Shown here: in pieces, positions 9,482-20,139 of the stretch
Position numbering within the stretch: position 1 is the stretch's first letter
Layout of the letters: the number at the start of each line of letters is the position of its first letter
Source of the DNA: Actinomyces bowdenii
Lineage (GTDB): Bacteria; Actinomycetota; Actinomycetes; Actinomycetales; Actinomycetaceae
Length of the DNA stretch: 64,000 nt
Reading direction: 5' to 3'
NCBI RefSeq assembly: GCF_017592395.1
Contig: NZ_JAGFOU010000004.1
Span: 62,001 to 126,000 of the forward strand
Made by a program: the position numbers and the translations under genes
The notes under the pieces: generated by a model
Databases searched by the model: none
Seen by the model: only the letters and a program-made list of their open reading frames with translations
Told to the model about the DNA's origin: nothing

Positions 9482-10864
9482 CTAGTGCCCGCTCCCCAGG
9501 CCCAGCCTCTCCTCCATCTCCTCCAGGGGCACGCCCTTGGTCTCGGGCATCGTGGTCAGCACCCAGATGAGTTGGCCGACCATGCACACCAGGAACAGGG
9601 TGAAGGCCCATCCGCCGCCCAGGCCCCCGGCGATGGCCGGGAAGCTCCAGGAGATGACCGCGGCGAAGAACCAGTGGGTGAAGGAGCCCAGGGCCTGGCC
9701 GCGGGCGCGGATGCGGCTGGGGAAGATCTCGGAGATGAACACCCAGATCACCGAGCCCTGGCCGAAGGCGTGAGCGGCGATGAACACCAGCAGGCTCAGC
9801 AGCACCAGGGTGGAGGCGCCGCCGCTGAAGCTCTCGCCCGACATGAAGAACACCACCGCGATCGATCCCAGGGAGATGAGGTAGCCGATGGAGCCCACGA
9901 TCATCAGTTTACGGCGGCCGAACTTGTCGATGACGGTCAGTGCTGTCATCGTGGCGATGAGGTTCATGGCCCCGACCGCGATGGAGGACAGGAATGCGGT
10001 ATCCGAGCCCGCCCCCGCCATGCGGAAGATGTCCGGGGCGTAGTACATGATGGCGTTGATCCCCGAGAGCTGGTTGAAGGCCGCGATCGCGAAGGCCAGG
10101 AGGATGACCCGGTAGTTGCGGGGCACGAAGAACGGGGCCTTGCCCATGGAGGCGTCCTGCTTCAGCGCCTGCTCGATCTCCCCGATCTCGAAGTCGGCCT
10201 CCTGGCGCGAGGAGGTCAGGCGCTCGACGATGGAGCGGGCCAGCTCGGTGCGGCCCTTGCCGTAGAGCCAGCGGGGGCTCTCGGGGATGGTCAGGGCCAG
10301 AAGGAGGAAGGCCATGGCGGGGACCGCCTCGATGCCGAACATCCAGCGCCAGGCCACCTCGTAGTCGAAGACCTTGGCCAGCACGTAGTTGGACAGGTAG
10401 GCCAGCAGGATGCCGAGCACCACGTTGAACTGCACGAGCCCCACCAGGCGTCCCCGCACCCGGGCGGGGGAGATCTCAGCGGTGTAGATCGGTGCCACCA
10501 CGGAGGCCCCGCCCACGCCGATGCCGCCGATGAGGCGGAAGAACATGAACAGGTACCAGTCGGAGACCAGGGCCGAGCCCAGGGCTGAGACCGTGTAGAG
10601 CAGGCCGATGGTCAGCAGGATGTTCTTGCGGCCCCAGATGTCCGCGGGGCGCCCCGCGGACATGGCGCCGATGATGGTTCCGATGAGGGCGGTGGCCACC
10701 GTGAACCCGAGACCGAACTCGCTCAGGTCGAAGACCGAGCGCAGGTTGTTGGTGGTCCCGGAGATGACGGCTGTGTCGAATCCGAAGAGGAGTCCTCCCA
10801 GCGCGGCCACGATGGCGCTGCGGATGACGAGTGGGCTGATCTTGCTGCTGGTGGCTGACGGCAT
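9482..10864 (-). CDS. Sugar porter family MFS transporter
   Basis: A 460-aa, 12-segment major facilitator of the sugar porter family, probably a sugar:proton symporter in the cytoplasmic membrane. Signatures include GGLLFGFDTAVISGT at the first helix, GRKNIL in loop 2-3, RLIGGIGVGGASVVAPIYTAE in helix 4, PESPRWL before helix 7, QLSGINAIMYYAP in helix 7, and PETKG at the C-terminus. All are diagnostic and full length. Start ATG 10864 has AAGGAAG upstream. No catabolic genes sit nearby, so the substrate is unknown. The upstream region contains palindromic element copy B. Confidence 0.93.
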   Translation of the reverse strand: MPSATSSKISPLVIRSAIVAALGGLLFGFDTAVISGTTNNLRSVFDLSEFGLGFTVATALIGTIIGAMSAGRPADIWGRKNILLTIGLLYTVSALGSALVSDWYLFMFFRLIGGIGVGGASVVAPIYTAEISPARVRGRLVGLVQFNVVLGILLAYLSNYVLAKVFDYEVAWRWMFGIEAVPAMAFLLLALTIPESPRWLYGKGRTELARSIVERLTSSRQEADFEIGEIEQALKQDASMGKAPFFVPRNYRVILLAFAIAAFNQLSGINAIMYYAPDIFRMAGAGSDTAFLSSIAVGAMNLIATMTALTVIDKFGRRKLMIVGSIGYLISLGSIAVVFFMSGESFSGGASTLVLLSLLVFIAAHAFGQGSVIWVFISEIFPSRIRARGQALGSFTHWFFAAVISWSFPAIAGGLGGGWAFTLFLVCMVGQLIWVLTTMPETKGVPLEEMEERLGLGSGH

Positions 10865-10950
10865 CGTCGGCTTCCTTCATCGCAGGATGGGCTGCCGAGC
10901 GCAACCCGAGGTGATCGCACACTACCAGGGCAGCGCCACCGCCTCCCCAC

Positions 10951-11020
10951 TTTCGACAATTTGCATGAGATCGTACTTCTCCAGGCCCGGAGAAGTACGA
11001 TCTCATGCAAATTGTCGAAA
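10951..11020. repeat. Long palindromic element, copy B
   Basis: A perfect 32-bp inverted repeat (10951-10982 with 10989-11020) with a 6-bp loop. Its arms share TTTCGACAATTTGCATGAGA and following bases with copy A at 8559-8638. It begins 8 bp beyond the trpA stop and 86 bp upstream of the sugar porter start. The position just after a minus-strand stop is the same as in copy A, which suggests a 3'-end role. The exact identity also fits a miniature mobile element. Confidence 0.9.
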
Positions 11021-11028
11021 AGAAGGGG

Positions 11029-11895
11029 TTAGGGGGCGCGGGTGGCCGCCTTCATCGCCGCCACGAAGCCGATGAGCTCGGCGCGCAGCGCCTCCAGGGC
11101 GGCCGCATGGGCCGGCGAGCCCTCCGCCTCCGTCTGCGCCGCCTGGGCCAGGGCGGGGACGTGGGCCTCGATGATCTGGACCGTCGCCGAGCCCGAGATC
11201 GCCCCATCTGCCCCCGCCGCGATGGCCTCGGCCACCTGCTCGGGCCGGGAGATCCCGAAGCCGAGCATCACCGGTGCCGCCCCGGCCCCCCGCAGCCGCT
11301 CCACCGCCTGGGCCAGGCCCACCGTGGAGGAGGCGTGCTCGGTGCCGGTGACCCCCACCCGCGACACGGCGTAGATGTAGCCGCGCGAGGCCCCCGCCAC
11401 CGCATCCAGGGTGTGCTCGGCGGCCGAGGGCGGGGCGATGTAGACCGCATCGACCCCGGCATCGGCCGCAGCCGCGGAGAAGGCCGCGGACTCGCGCACC
11501 GGCACATCGGGCAGCAGCACCGAGTCGATGCCCACCGCCGCGCACCGGGCGTAGAAGGCCTCCAGCCCCAGCGCGAAGGGGACATTGCCGTAGATGAGCA
11601 TGCCGATGGGCAGCTCCGGGTGGCGGGAGCGCACCCGGCCCACCACCTCCAGGCAGGCATCGAAGCCCACACCCGCCTCCAGGGCTCGGATATGGGCCCG
11701 CTGGATGGTGGGACCGTCGGCCACCGGGTCGGAGAAGGGCACGCCCAGCTCCAGGGCATCGGCGCCCCCCTCGATGAGGGCCTCGATGATGGCCTCACTG
11801 GCCGACGCCGTGGGGTCGCCCACCATGACGAAGGGCACGAAGGCCCCCTCACCGCGCTCGTCCAGGGAGCGGAACATCTGGGGGTAGCGGCTCAT
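11029..11895 (-). CDS. trpA: Tryptophan synthase alpha chain
   Basis: Cleaves indole-3-glycerol phosphate to indole and glyceraldehyde 3-phosphate, in complex with the beta chain; 288 aa. Family motifs are GAFVPFVMVGDP at the N-terminus, LELGVPFSDPVADGP (catalytic acid region), SVLLPDVPVRES, and GFGISRPEQV. ATG 11895 follows the trpCB stop by one base, and AAGGAG within the end of trpCB serves as ribosome binding site. It is the last gene of the trp operon; a long palindrome follows. Confidence 0.97.
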   Translation of the reverse strand: MSRYPQMFRSLDERGEGAFVPFVMVGDPTASASEAIIEALIEGGADALELGVPFSDPVADGPTIQRAHIRALEAGVGFDACLEVVGRVRSRHPELPIGMLIYGNVPFALGLEAFYARCAAVGIDSVLLPDVPVRESAAFSAAAADAGVDAVYIAPPSAAEHTLDAVAGASRGYIYAVSRVGVTGTEHASSTVGLAQAVERLRGAGAAPVMLGFGISRPEQVAEAIAAGADGAISGSATVQIIEAHVPALAQAAQTEAEGSPAHAAALEALRAELIGFVAAMKAATRAP

Positions 11896-11896
11896 C

Positions 11897-14364
<2,468 letters not shown>

Positions 14365-14368
<4 letters not shown>

Positions 14369-15594
14369 GAGGCCTGCCCCTCCTGATCCTGCGACGGCTG
14401 CTCCCCGCCCGGCCCGCCGGCCGGCGCGCCGGCCGGCGCGGTGGCAGGCTCCCGGTCCCGCCCGGGCACGGGCTCGGGGGCCAGCTCGGAGGCCAGGTCG
14501 GAGGCCTTGGTCATGGACTCCAGGTGGGCGGCCACGGCGCCCGAGGCGATCTGCTCGCGGGCCATGGCGGCGCCGTCGGCCAGGCTGTCGGCGGGGCCGG
14601 CGAGGTAGAGCAGGGCGCCGGCGTTGACGGCGATGGCCTCCCGGTGGGCGGGGAGGCCCTGGCCGGAGATCGCCTCGCGCAGCAGCCGGGCGTTGTCGGC
14701 GGGCTCGCCGCCGCGCAGGTCGTCGAGCTCGCAGCGGCTGGCGCCCAACTCCTCGGGGGTGACCTCGTAGGCCTTGACCCCGCGGGGGGTGGCCTCGCGC
14801 ACCAGGGTGGGGCCGTGCACGGCGATCTCGTCCAGGCCCGAGCCGTGCACCACCAGGGCGCGCTTGCGCCCCAGCTGCACCATGGACTGGGCGATCATGT
14901 CCAGCATGGCCGGGTCCCACACGCCCATGAGCTGGTAGGTCAGGTGGGCGGGGTTGATGAGGGGGCCCAGCACGTTGAAGATCGTGGGGGTGGCCAGGGC
15001 CCGGCGCACCGGTGCCACGTGGCGCATGGCCGGGTGGTAGGCCTGGGCGAACAGGAAGGTGAAGTGGTCGCGGGCCAGCAGCTCCACGGCCACCTCCGGG
15101 GCCACGTCCAGGGGCAGGCCCAGCTCGGCGACGACGTCGGCGGCCCCCGTGCGCGAGGACACGGCCCGGTTGCCGTGCTTGGCCACCGAGACCCCCATGG
15201 AGGCGGCCACGAGTCCCGCGCCGGTGGAGATGTTGATGGTGCCGGCCCCGTCCCCGCCGGTGCCCACGACGTCGACCAGGGGGAAGGTGACGGCGGGGAA
15301 GGCGCGGGCGGCGGCGCGGAAGGCGGTGGCCGCCCCGCTGATCTCCTGGGCCTCCTCGCCCCGGGCGTGCAGGCCCGCGAGCAGGGCGGCGGTCTGGGCC
15401 TCGGACAGGTCCCCGGCGCCCAGGGCCGCGAAGACGATGGAGGCCTCCTCATGGCTCAGGCGCCCTCCCTGGACCACCCGGCGCACCAGGTCGTGGGCGT
15501 CCCGGGCGCTGGGCAGCGGCTCCTCCTGGCCGCCCCGGCCCCCGGGGGCCGGGGCGGTGGCCTCGAGGGCGCTGCGATCGGCGTCAGTGGTCAT
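14365..15594 (-). CDS. trpD: Anthranilate phosphoribosyltransferase
   Basis: Transfers phosphoribosyl from PRPP to anthranilate, the second step of Trp synthesis; 409 aa. The PRPP-binding loop [24 protein letters not shown] and [10 protein letters not shown] are diagnostic. Compared with the usual 340 residues it has extra N-terminal (about 25) and C-terminal (about 45) low-complexity extensions. It overlaps trpG (4 bp, ATGA) and trpCB (4 bp), so translation is coupled. Cytoplasmic. Confidence 0.96.
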
Positions 15595-16385
15595 CGTGCT
15601 GTCTCCTTGGTGGTCCGGGGGCTCGGGGCGGGGCTGTGCGGCGGGGGCCCGCCCGGCCGGGCCGCCCGGGCGGCGGCCAGATCGGCGGTCAGGGCCCGCA
15701 GCAGGGCCGGGCCCTGGGGGGTGAGGATCGACTCGGGGTGGAACTGCAGGCCCACGGCCGGGGCGCTGCGGTGGCGGGCCGCCATGACGATGCCGGCCCC
15801 GCCCTCACCGGTGCCGCCCGTGGTGCGGGCCAGGCAGATGAGGTCCTCCGGCAGCGCCCGGGTGCCCAGGGAGTGGTAGCGGGCCACATCGAGCGGGGCG
15901 CCGTCCAGCACCGCCAGGGCGGCGTCGGCGCGCCCCTGGGCGGTGACCTTCACCCGGTCGCTGCGCCCGTGGACCGGGCCCACCGGGGCGATGGTGCCGC
16001 CGCAGGCCTCCACCATGGCCTGGAATCCCAGGCAGATGCCCAGCATGGGGATGGCGCGACCCAGGCCGGCCTCCACCAGCTCCATGAGGCAGCCCGAGGT
16101 GCGCGGGTGACCCGGCCCGGGGGACAGGCACAGCACCGGGCGCTTCCCGGCCGCCAGCTCGGCGGCGGTGGGCTCCAGGGCCGCCAGCACCCGCTCGGCG
16201 CTGACATGGTTGCGGTAGACCTCGATGTCGGCCCCCAGGGAGGCGAACTGGTCGACGAGGTTGTAGACGAAGGAGTCCCGGTTGTCCAGCAGGACGACGC
16301 GGGCGGGGCCTCCTGGTTTGGCCCCTGCCCCGCCGCTCCCGCCCGTGCCGCCTGCCGTGGCGGCGGCTCGTGCCATGGCGCTCAC
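15591..16385 (-). CDS. trpG: Anthranilate synthase glutamine amidotransferase
   Basis: Class I glutamine amidotransferase subunit supplying ammonia to TrpE; 264 aa. Seen: VVLLDNRDSFVYNLVDQF, the nucleophile loop MLGICLGFQAM with its Cys, and the catalytic His/Glu in FHPES. The start is GTG 16385 (GTGA overlap with the trpE stop) with AGGAGG 8 bp upstream; ATG 16376 is an alternative. N- and C-terminal Gly/Pro-rich tails exceed the usual length of about 195 aa. Confidence 0.94.
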   Translation of the reverse strand: MSAMARAAATAGGTGGSGGAGAKPGGPARVVLLDNRDSFVYNLVDQFASLGADIEVYRNHVSAERVLAALEPTAAELAAGKRPVLCLSPGPGHPRTSGCLMELVEAGLGRAIPMLGICLGFQAMVEACGGTIAPVGPVHGRSDRVKVTAQGRADAALAVLDGAPLDVARYHSLGTRALPEDLICLARTTGGTGEGGAGIVMAARHRSAPAVGLQFHPESILTPQGPALLRALTADLAAARAARPGGPPPHSPAPSPRTTKETAR

Positions 16386-18151
16386 CTCTGCGTCCTCCTC
16401 TCGGTCCCGGGGGCTCCCGCCCCGCCGTCGCTGCCGGCCCCGCCGGTGCTGCCCGCATCGACGACGGCGCTGATCCCCAGGGCCCGGCCCTGGGCGGCGG
16501 CCACGGCCTCCAGGACGGCGCGGGCCTTGTGGACCGTCTCGGCGGCCTCCTTGGCGGGCACGGAGTCGGCCACCACCCCGGCCCCGGCCTGGACCAGTGC
16601 CTGCCCGCCGGCGACGAAGGCCGAGCGGATGACGATGCAGGTGTCCAGCTCGCCGTCGCCCCGGATGTAGCCCACCGAGCCCCCGTAGGAGCCGCGGCGC
16701 GCACCCTCGGCGGTGCGGATGAGCTCGGCGGCCCGCAGCTTGGGGGCGCCGGTGAGCGTGCCCATGGTCATCGAGGCCCGGAAGGCGTCCAGGGCGTCGA
16801 GGTCCTCGGCCAGCTGCCCGCTGACCTCGGAGACCAGGTGCATGACCCGGGAGTAGCGGTCCACGCGCATGAGGTCGCGCACCTGGCGCGTGCCGGGGCG
16901 GCTGACCCGGGCGACGTCGTTGCGGGCCAGGTCCACCAGCATGACGTGCTCGGCCACCTCCTTGGCGTCCGTGCGCAGCTCGAGCTCCAGGCGGGTGTCG
17001 CGCTCGTGGTCGATGCCGCCGTCGGGCGCCAGTCCGCGCGGGTTGGTGCCGGCGATGGGGCGGATGGCCACCTGCCCGGTGCGCGCCGAGTGCAGCAGCG
17101 CGGATTCCGGGGAGGCCCCGAAGAGCTCGAAGTCCGGGGCGGCCAGGTAGAACATGTAGGGGCTGGGGTTGGACCGGCGCAGGACCCGGTAGGCGGCCAG
17201 GGCGTCGGGGCAGGCGATGGTGAAGCCGCGCGAGGGCACGACCTGGTAGACGTCCCCGGCGGCGATATGCCCCTTCATGGTCTCCACGACCCGCTCGAAG
17301 CCGGCGTCGGAGACCGTGGGGGTGGCCTGCAGCGGCCCCGCCGCGGGGGCCGGTCCGCCGGCGGGCGCCCCGATCGCGCCGGCGGTGCCAGCGGTGGGTT
17401 CAGCGGCGGGTTCAGTGGTAGTGCCGGCGGCATTGATGGCGGTGGCCAGTTCCTCCATGCGCGCCTCCAGGCCCGCGGCGTCCACCGAGGCCCCCACGAG
17501 GGTGGCCGTGGCCGTGGGGTGGTCCACCACCAGGATGATGCGCGCGTCGTAGAAGAGGTAGTCGGGGCAGGTGTTGGCGCCCTGGGGGACCTCGGGCAGG
17601 GCCTCGAAGGTGGCCAGGTAGTCGAAGGCGAAGGCCCCGGCCTCCAGGGGCAGGTGGGGGTGGTCGACCTCGGCGGCGGCCAGGAGGCGCAGGGGCTCGA
17701 TGGTCGACAGGGCGGTGAGGCGGGCCCGCTCCTCGGTGGCGGGGTCGTCGTCGGCGCTGGTGGGCAGGCTCAGGGCCAGGCGGCCGGCCCGGCGCTCGAC
17801 GACGTGCCCGCCCAGCTGGGACTCCAGGCGCTCGATGGCGGCCAGGCCGTCGGGGCTGGGACCCGGGGCCGCGGCGGGTGCGCCGTGCTCGGGCAGGGCC
17901 TCGACGACGACCTGGGGGCCCCAGCAGGTCAGGCGCGCGCAGGCCTCCAGGACGGCGATGGTGGTGCGCGAGGCCTTGGTGGTGATGTCGGCGCTCTCCA
18001 GCAGGACGCAGTCCAGGGGGCGCGGGCGCTGCCCGTGCGGGCCCTGGTCGGTGCGCAGCACCCCCTCGTGGGCGAGGTGCTGGAGGAGGGCGCCGCCGTC
18101 GGCGTGGTAGGCCACGGTCCTGGTGACCGGCGTCGGTGGCGTGGGGGTCAT
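16382..18151 (-). CDS. trpE: Anthranilate synthase component I
   Basis: Chorismate-using subunit of anthranilate synthase, the committed step of Trp synthesis; 589 aa. The N-terminal LLES motif (CVLLESAD, about 48-55) is the known Trp feedback-binding element. The C-terminal catalytic half carries FGASPESALLH, RPIAGTNPRG, DLARNDVARV and VGYIRGDGELDTCI. A 40-residue Ala/Gly/Pro insert separates the two halves, and the C-terminal tail is Gly-rich. It is the first structural gene of trpEGD(CB)A and is preceded by a Trp-codon leader peptide, so attenuation is likely on top of feedback inhibition. Confidence 0.96.
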   Translation of the reverse strand: MTPTPPTPVTRTVAYHADGGALLQHLAHEGVLRTDQGPHGQRPRPLDCVLLESADITTKASRTTIAVLEACARLTCWGPQVVVEALPEHGAPAAAPGPSPDGLAAIERLESQLGGHVVERRAGRLALSLPTSADDDPATEERARLTALSTIEPLRLLAAAEVDHPHLPLEAGAFAFDYLATFEALPEVPQGANTCPDYLFYDARIILVVDHPTATATLVGASVDAAGLEARMEELATAINAAGTTTEPAAEPTAGTAGAIGAPAGGPAPAAGPLQATPTVSDAGFERVVETMKGHIAAGDVYQVVPSRGFTIACPDALAAYRVLRRSNPSPYMFYLAAPDFELFGASPESALLHSARTGQVAIRPIAGTNPRGLAPDGGIDHERDTRLELELRTDAKEVAEHVMLVDLARNDVARVSRPGTRQVRDLMRVDRYSRVMHLVSEVSGQLAEDLDALDAFRASMTMGTLTGAPKLRAAELIRTAEGARRGSYGGSVGYIRGDGELDTCIVIRSAFVAGGQALVQAGAGVVADSVPAKEAAETVHKARAVLEAVAAAQGRALGISAVVDAGSTGGAGSDGGAGAPGTERRTQR

Positions 18152-18203
18152 GGGGCCTCTTTCCTGAAGTGTCTCCTGGGATGTCCTTGACGGCGGGAGT
18201 CAG

Positions 18204-18283
18204 GCGGGCCGTTCACGCATGGTGCCGAGGTGGCCCGCGGTGAGCGAGCCGGTGCGTCCTAGCGCGGCGATGAGGCGGCTCGC
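18204..18283 (-). promoter_or_regulatory. trp attenuator stems between leader peptide and trpE
   Basis: Two alternative stems are visible on the minus strand. GCGAGCC (18283-18277, inside the leader coding region just after the Trp codons) pairs with GGCTCGC (18250-18244, after the leader stop). GCGGGCC (18238-18232) pairs with GGCCCGC (18210-18204). The layout fits ribosome-position-dependent folding. The distal stem has no T-run, so its action could be through Rho-independent termination of actinobacterial type or by affecting trpE translation. Assignment is inferred from position and pairing. Confidence 0.55.
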
Positions 18284-18324
18284 CCTGAGGGGAGCCACCA
18301 CCAGATGGTGTGCCGCGTGGTCAT
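18259..18324 (-). CDS. trpL: trp operon leader peptide
   Basis: A 21-residue reading frame, MTTRHTIWWWLPSGRAASSP followed by R and a TAG stop, ending about 107 bp before trpE. Three consecutive TGG codons at residues 8-10 are the classic sensor of charged tRNA-Trp. No ribosome binding site is visible. A TACAGT -10-like hexamer at 18336-18331 ends 6 bp before the ATG, so the transcript may be leaderless; a poor -35 candidate (TTGTGC, 18361-18356) lies 19 bp upstream. The gene is too short for ordinary gene finders. The triple Trp codon directly upstream of trpE makes the call strong. Confidence 0.85.
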   Translation of the reverse strand: MTTRHTIWWWLPSGRAASSPR

Positions 18325-18397
18325 GGGGCCACTGTAGACCGCGGTGGGCCGAGCGGCACAATCGTCCGCATCGCGGGACCTGCCCGTGGCCTGCTCG

Positions 18398-18485
18398 CAT
18401 TCCCGCCTGCGCGGGGAGGGCATGTAAGAGGCGCCGTTCGCCCGGTGCCGCGTCTCCACATGCCCGCCTGCGCGGGGAGGGCATC
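18398..18485. CRISPR. Two-repeat orphan unit with type I-E-like spacing
   Basis: Two copies of a 26-27-bp sequence (18398-18424 and 18459-18485, one mismatch in the first 26) share a CCCGCCTGCGCGGGG core and lie exactly 61 bp apart. That period equals a 29-bp repeat plus a 32-bp spacer, the usual type I-E geometry. The GC hairpin flanked by a short tail is also I-E-like. There are no further copies and no cas genes. It may be a relic array or an unrelated duplicated hairpin. Confidence 0.45.
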
Positions 18486-18667
18486 GGGGCTGCGCCGGCG
18501 GGGCGGGCCTGGAGGATCCTGGCCCGCGGCTGCCGGTGGCCACTGCGCGCCGGTGAAGGCGTCATGACAACTGCTCCGGATATCATGCGGTCGCAGCGAC
18601 CCCTGAATAGCACGTCGGAGTGCGGTCATGAGAATGGTCGCGGGACTTAAGGAAGCCGGATAGCGAC

Positions 18668-19663
18668 ATGACGAATCTCGACCCCCACCCCACCGCCTCT
18701 GTGCTCGGGCCCGGGCAGCCGTGCACCGACATCGAGGTGCTCGAGCCCCGGCCGGTGCCGCTGGGCGGGCTGCGCGCCATGACCGTATACCGGACCCTGC
18801 CGCAGCGGCGGCGATCGCTCGTGGGGGCGTGGTGCTTCCTGGACCATTACGGCCCCGATGACGTCTCGGCGACCGGCGGCATGCAGGTCCCGCGCCACCC
18901 GCACACGGGGCTCGCCACCGTCTCGTGGCTCTTCACCGGGAGGATCGATCATCTCGACTCCGGCGGCAATGCCGCCTCGGTGAGCCCCGGGGAGCTGAAT
19001 CTCATGATCGCCGGCCGTGGCATCACCCACCAGGAGTTCAGCGCGCCCGAGACCACCTCGCTGCATGGCGTGCAGCTGTGGTTTGCGCTGCCCGAGGAGA
19101 CCCGGCACAGCGAGAACCACTTCGCCCACTACGCCCCCGAGTCCGTGATCGGCGAGGGGGTCACCGCCCGGGTGTTCATCGGCGAGCTGCTCGGATCGGC
19201 CTCCCCGGTGCGCACGCGCACACCCGGCCTGCTGGGCGCCGAGCTATTGATCGACCCGGGCGCGACCGTCAGACTCGAGGTGCGTCCGGATTTCGAGCAT
19301 GCGGTGCTGGCCGAGGACGCTGATGTGGCGGTGAATGGGGTGGTGACCCCGCGCCGCTGCCTGGCCTACGCACCCGTTGGATCGGACACGCTCGAGATCG
19401 CCGCGGGTCGGGGCGGAGCACGGGTGATCCTGCTCGGGGGAGTGCCGCTGGGCGAGCAGATCGTCATGTGGTGGAACTTCATCGGCCGCACCCACGACGA
19501 GATCGTCGAGTACCGCCGCCGCTACCAGGCCGAGATGGGATTCGAGGCCGCGCACCCCGACGACGCCGGAAAGCCCGCGATCTTCGGCCGGTTCCCGCCG
19601 GGGCAGCCGGAGCCGCTTCCCGCTCCTACGATGCCCACCTCCCGGCTCAAGCCGCGCAAGTAG
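18668..19663 (+). CDS. Pirin family protein
   Basis: A 331-aa bicupin of the pirin family. The N-terminal cupin contains the metal-binding His set: PRHPHTGLATVSWLFTGRI and later GITHQEFS. The C-terminal cupin has the pirin tail pattern ending in EIVEYRRRYQ. Pirins bind iron and some are quercetin dioxygenases or redox-sensitive transcription cofactors; which applies here is unknown. It is the only gene on the plus strand in this stretch, opening away from the trp operon. The region downstream is a CRISPR locus. Confidence 0.9.
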   Translation: MTNLDPHPTASVLGPGQPCTDIEVLEPRPVPLGGLRAMTVYRTLPQRRRSLVGAWCFLDHYGPDDVSATGGMQVPRHPHTGLATVSWLFTGRIDHLDSGGNAASVSPGELNLMIAGRGITHQEFSAPETTSLHGVQLWFALPEETRHSENHFAHYAPESVIGEGVTARVFIGELLGSASPVRTRTPGLLGAELLIDPGATVRLEVRPDFEHAVLAEDADVAVNGVVTPRRCLAYAPVGSDTLEIAAGRGGARVILLGGVPLGEQIVMWWNFIGRTHDEIVEYRRRYQAEMGFEAAHPDDAGKPAIFGRFPPGQPEPLPAPTMPTSRLKPRK

Positions 19664-19909
19664 TCCATGAGGAAGAACTTTAGTAGCGCGGTGGCACCGC
19701 GGTAGCACTGGCGTCCTGAGGCCTTTGCGCGGGGCATGTGGTCTTCTCTGGCAGGCCGGCCCGGCGGGATTCCGGTGGGCCCGACTCGGGGGCTGAATCG
19801 CCCGGGCTGTGACGCCGATGAATGAGCCTTTCCCGGGTGATGGCGGGAGGTCCCGGGAGGGGCTCTGGAGGGAGTGCGAGGGCACTAGCGGAGGAGCTTA
19901 TGGGACTTG
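19664..19909. other. Intergenic stretch between pirin and CRISPR leader
   Basis: About 250 bp without a supportable gene. It contains a GC palindrome around 19686-19702 (CGCGGTGGCACCGCG), a candidate terminator hairpin for the pirin gene. Otherwise nothing recognisable. The duplicated CRISPR leader begins at its right edge. Confidence 0.5.
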
Positions 19910-20139
19910 AGTCCTGGGTATCGGATGTCTGATGTTGGTGGGGGAGGGGGGCTTTTCCGCATGGTCTCGTTGGATTCCGGGTGACGGGGGCTCTGGAGGG
20001 GTGTCGCTGGCGCTGTGGTGCTGACCTGCGCCGATGTGGTACAAAGGGGTCTGTGCCGGGGCGGTCTGGAGGGTGCCGACGGGTCGCCTGCGCTGCGCCT
20101 CGCATCACTGCTGGTCACAGGGGGTGATTCGAGGGGTGG
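19910..20139 (+). other. CRISPR locus 1 leader (duplicated sequence)
   Basis: The 230 bp immediately before the first repeat match 53302-53531, upstream of locus 2, without gaps and with six differences by my comparison (about 97% identity). Such conservation right up to the first repeat is what a CRISPR leader would show. The left edge begins in a short palindrome, GGACTTGAGTCC (19904-19915). The leader's 3' part is partly repeated again at 20828-20889. Confidence 0.8.

Noticed and set aside
19680-19706. GGTGGCACCGCG resembling the T-box antiterminator core
   Set aside because: No Stem I region or specifier loop can exist upstream (pirin coding sequence), and no synthetase or amino-acid gene follows. 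Simple GC palindrome more likely.
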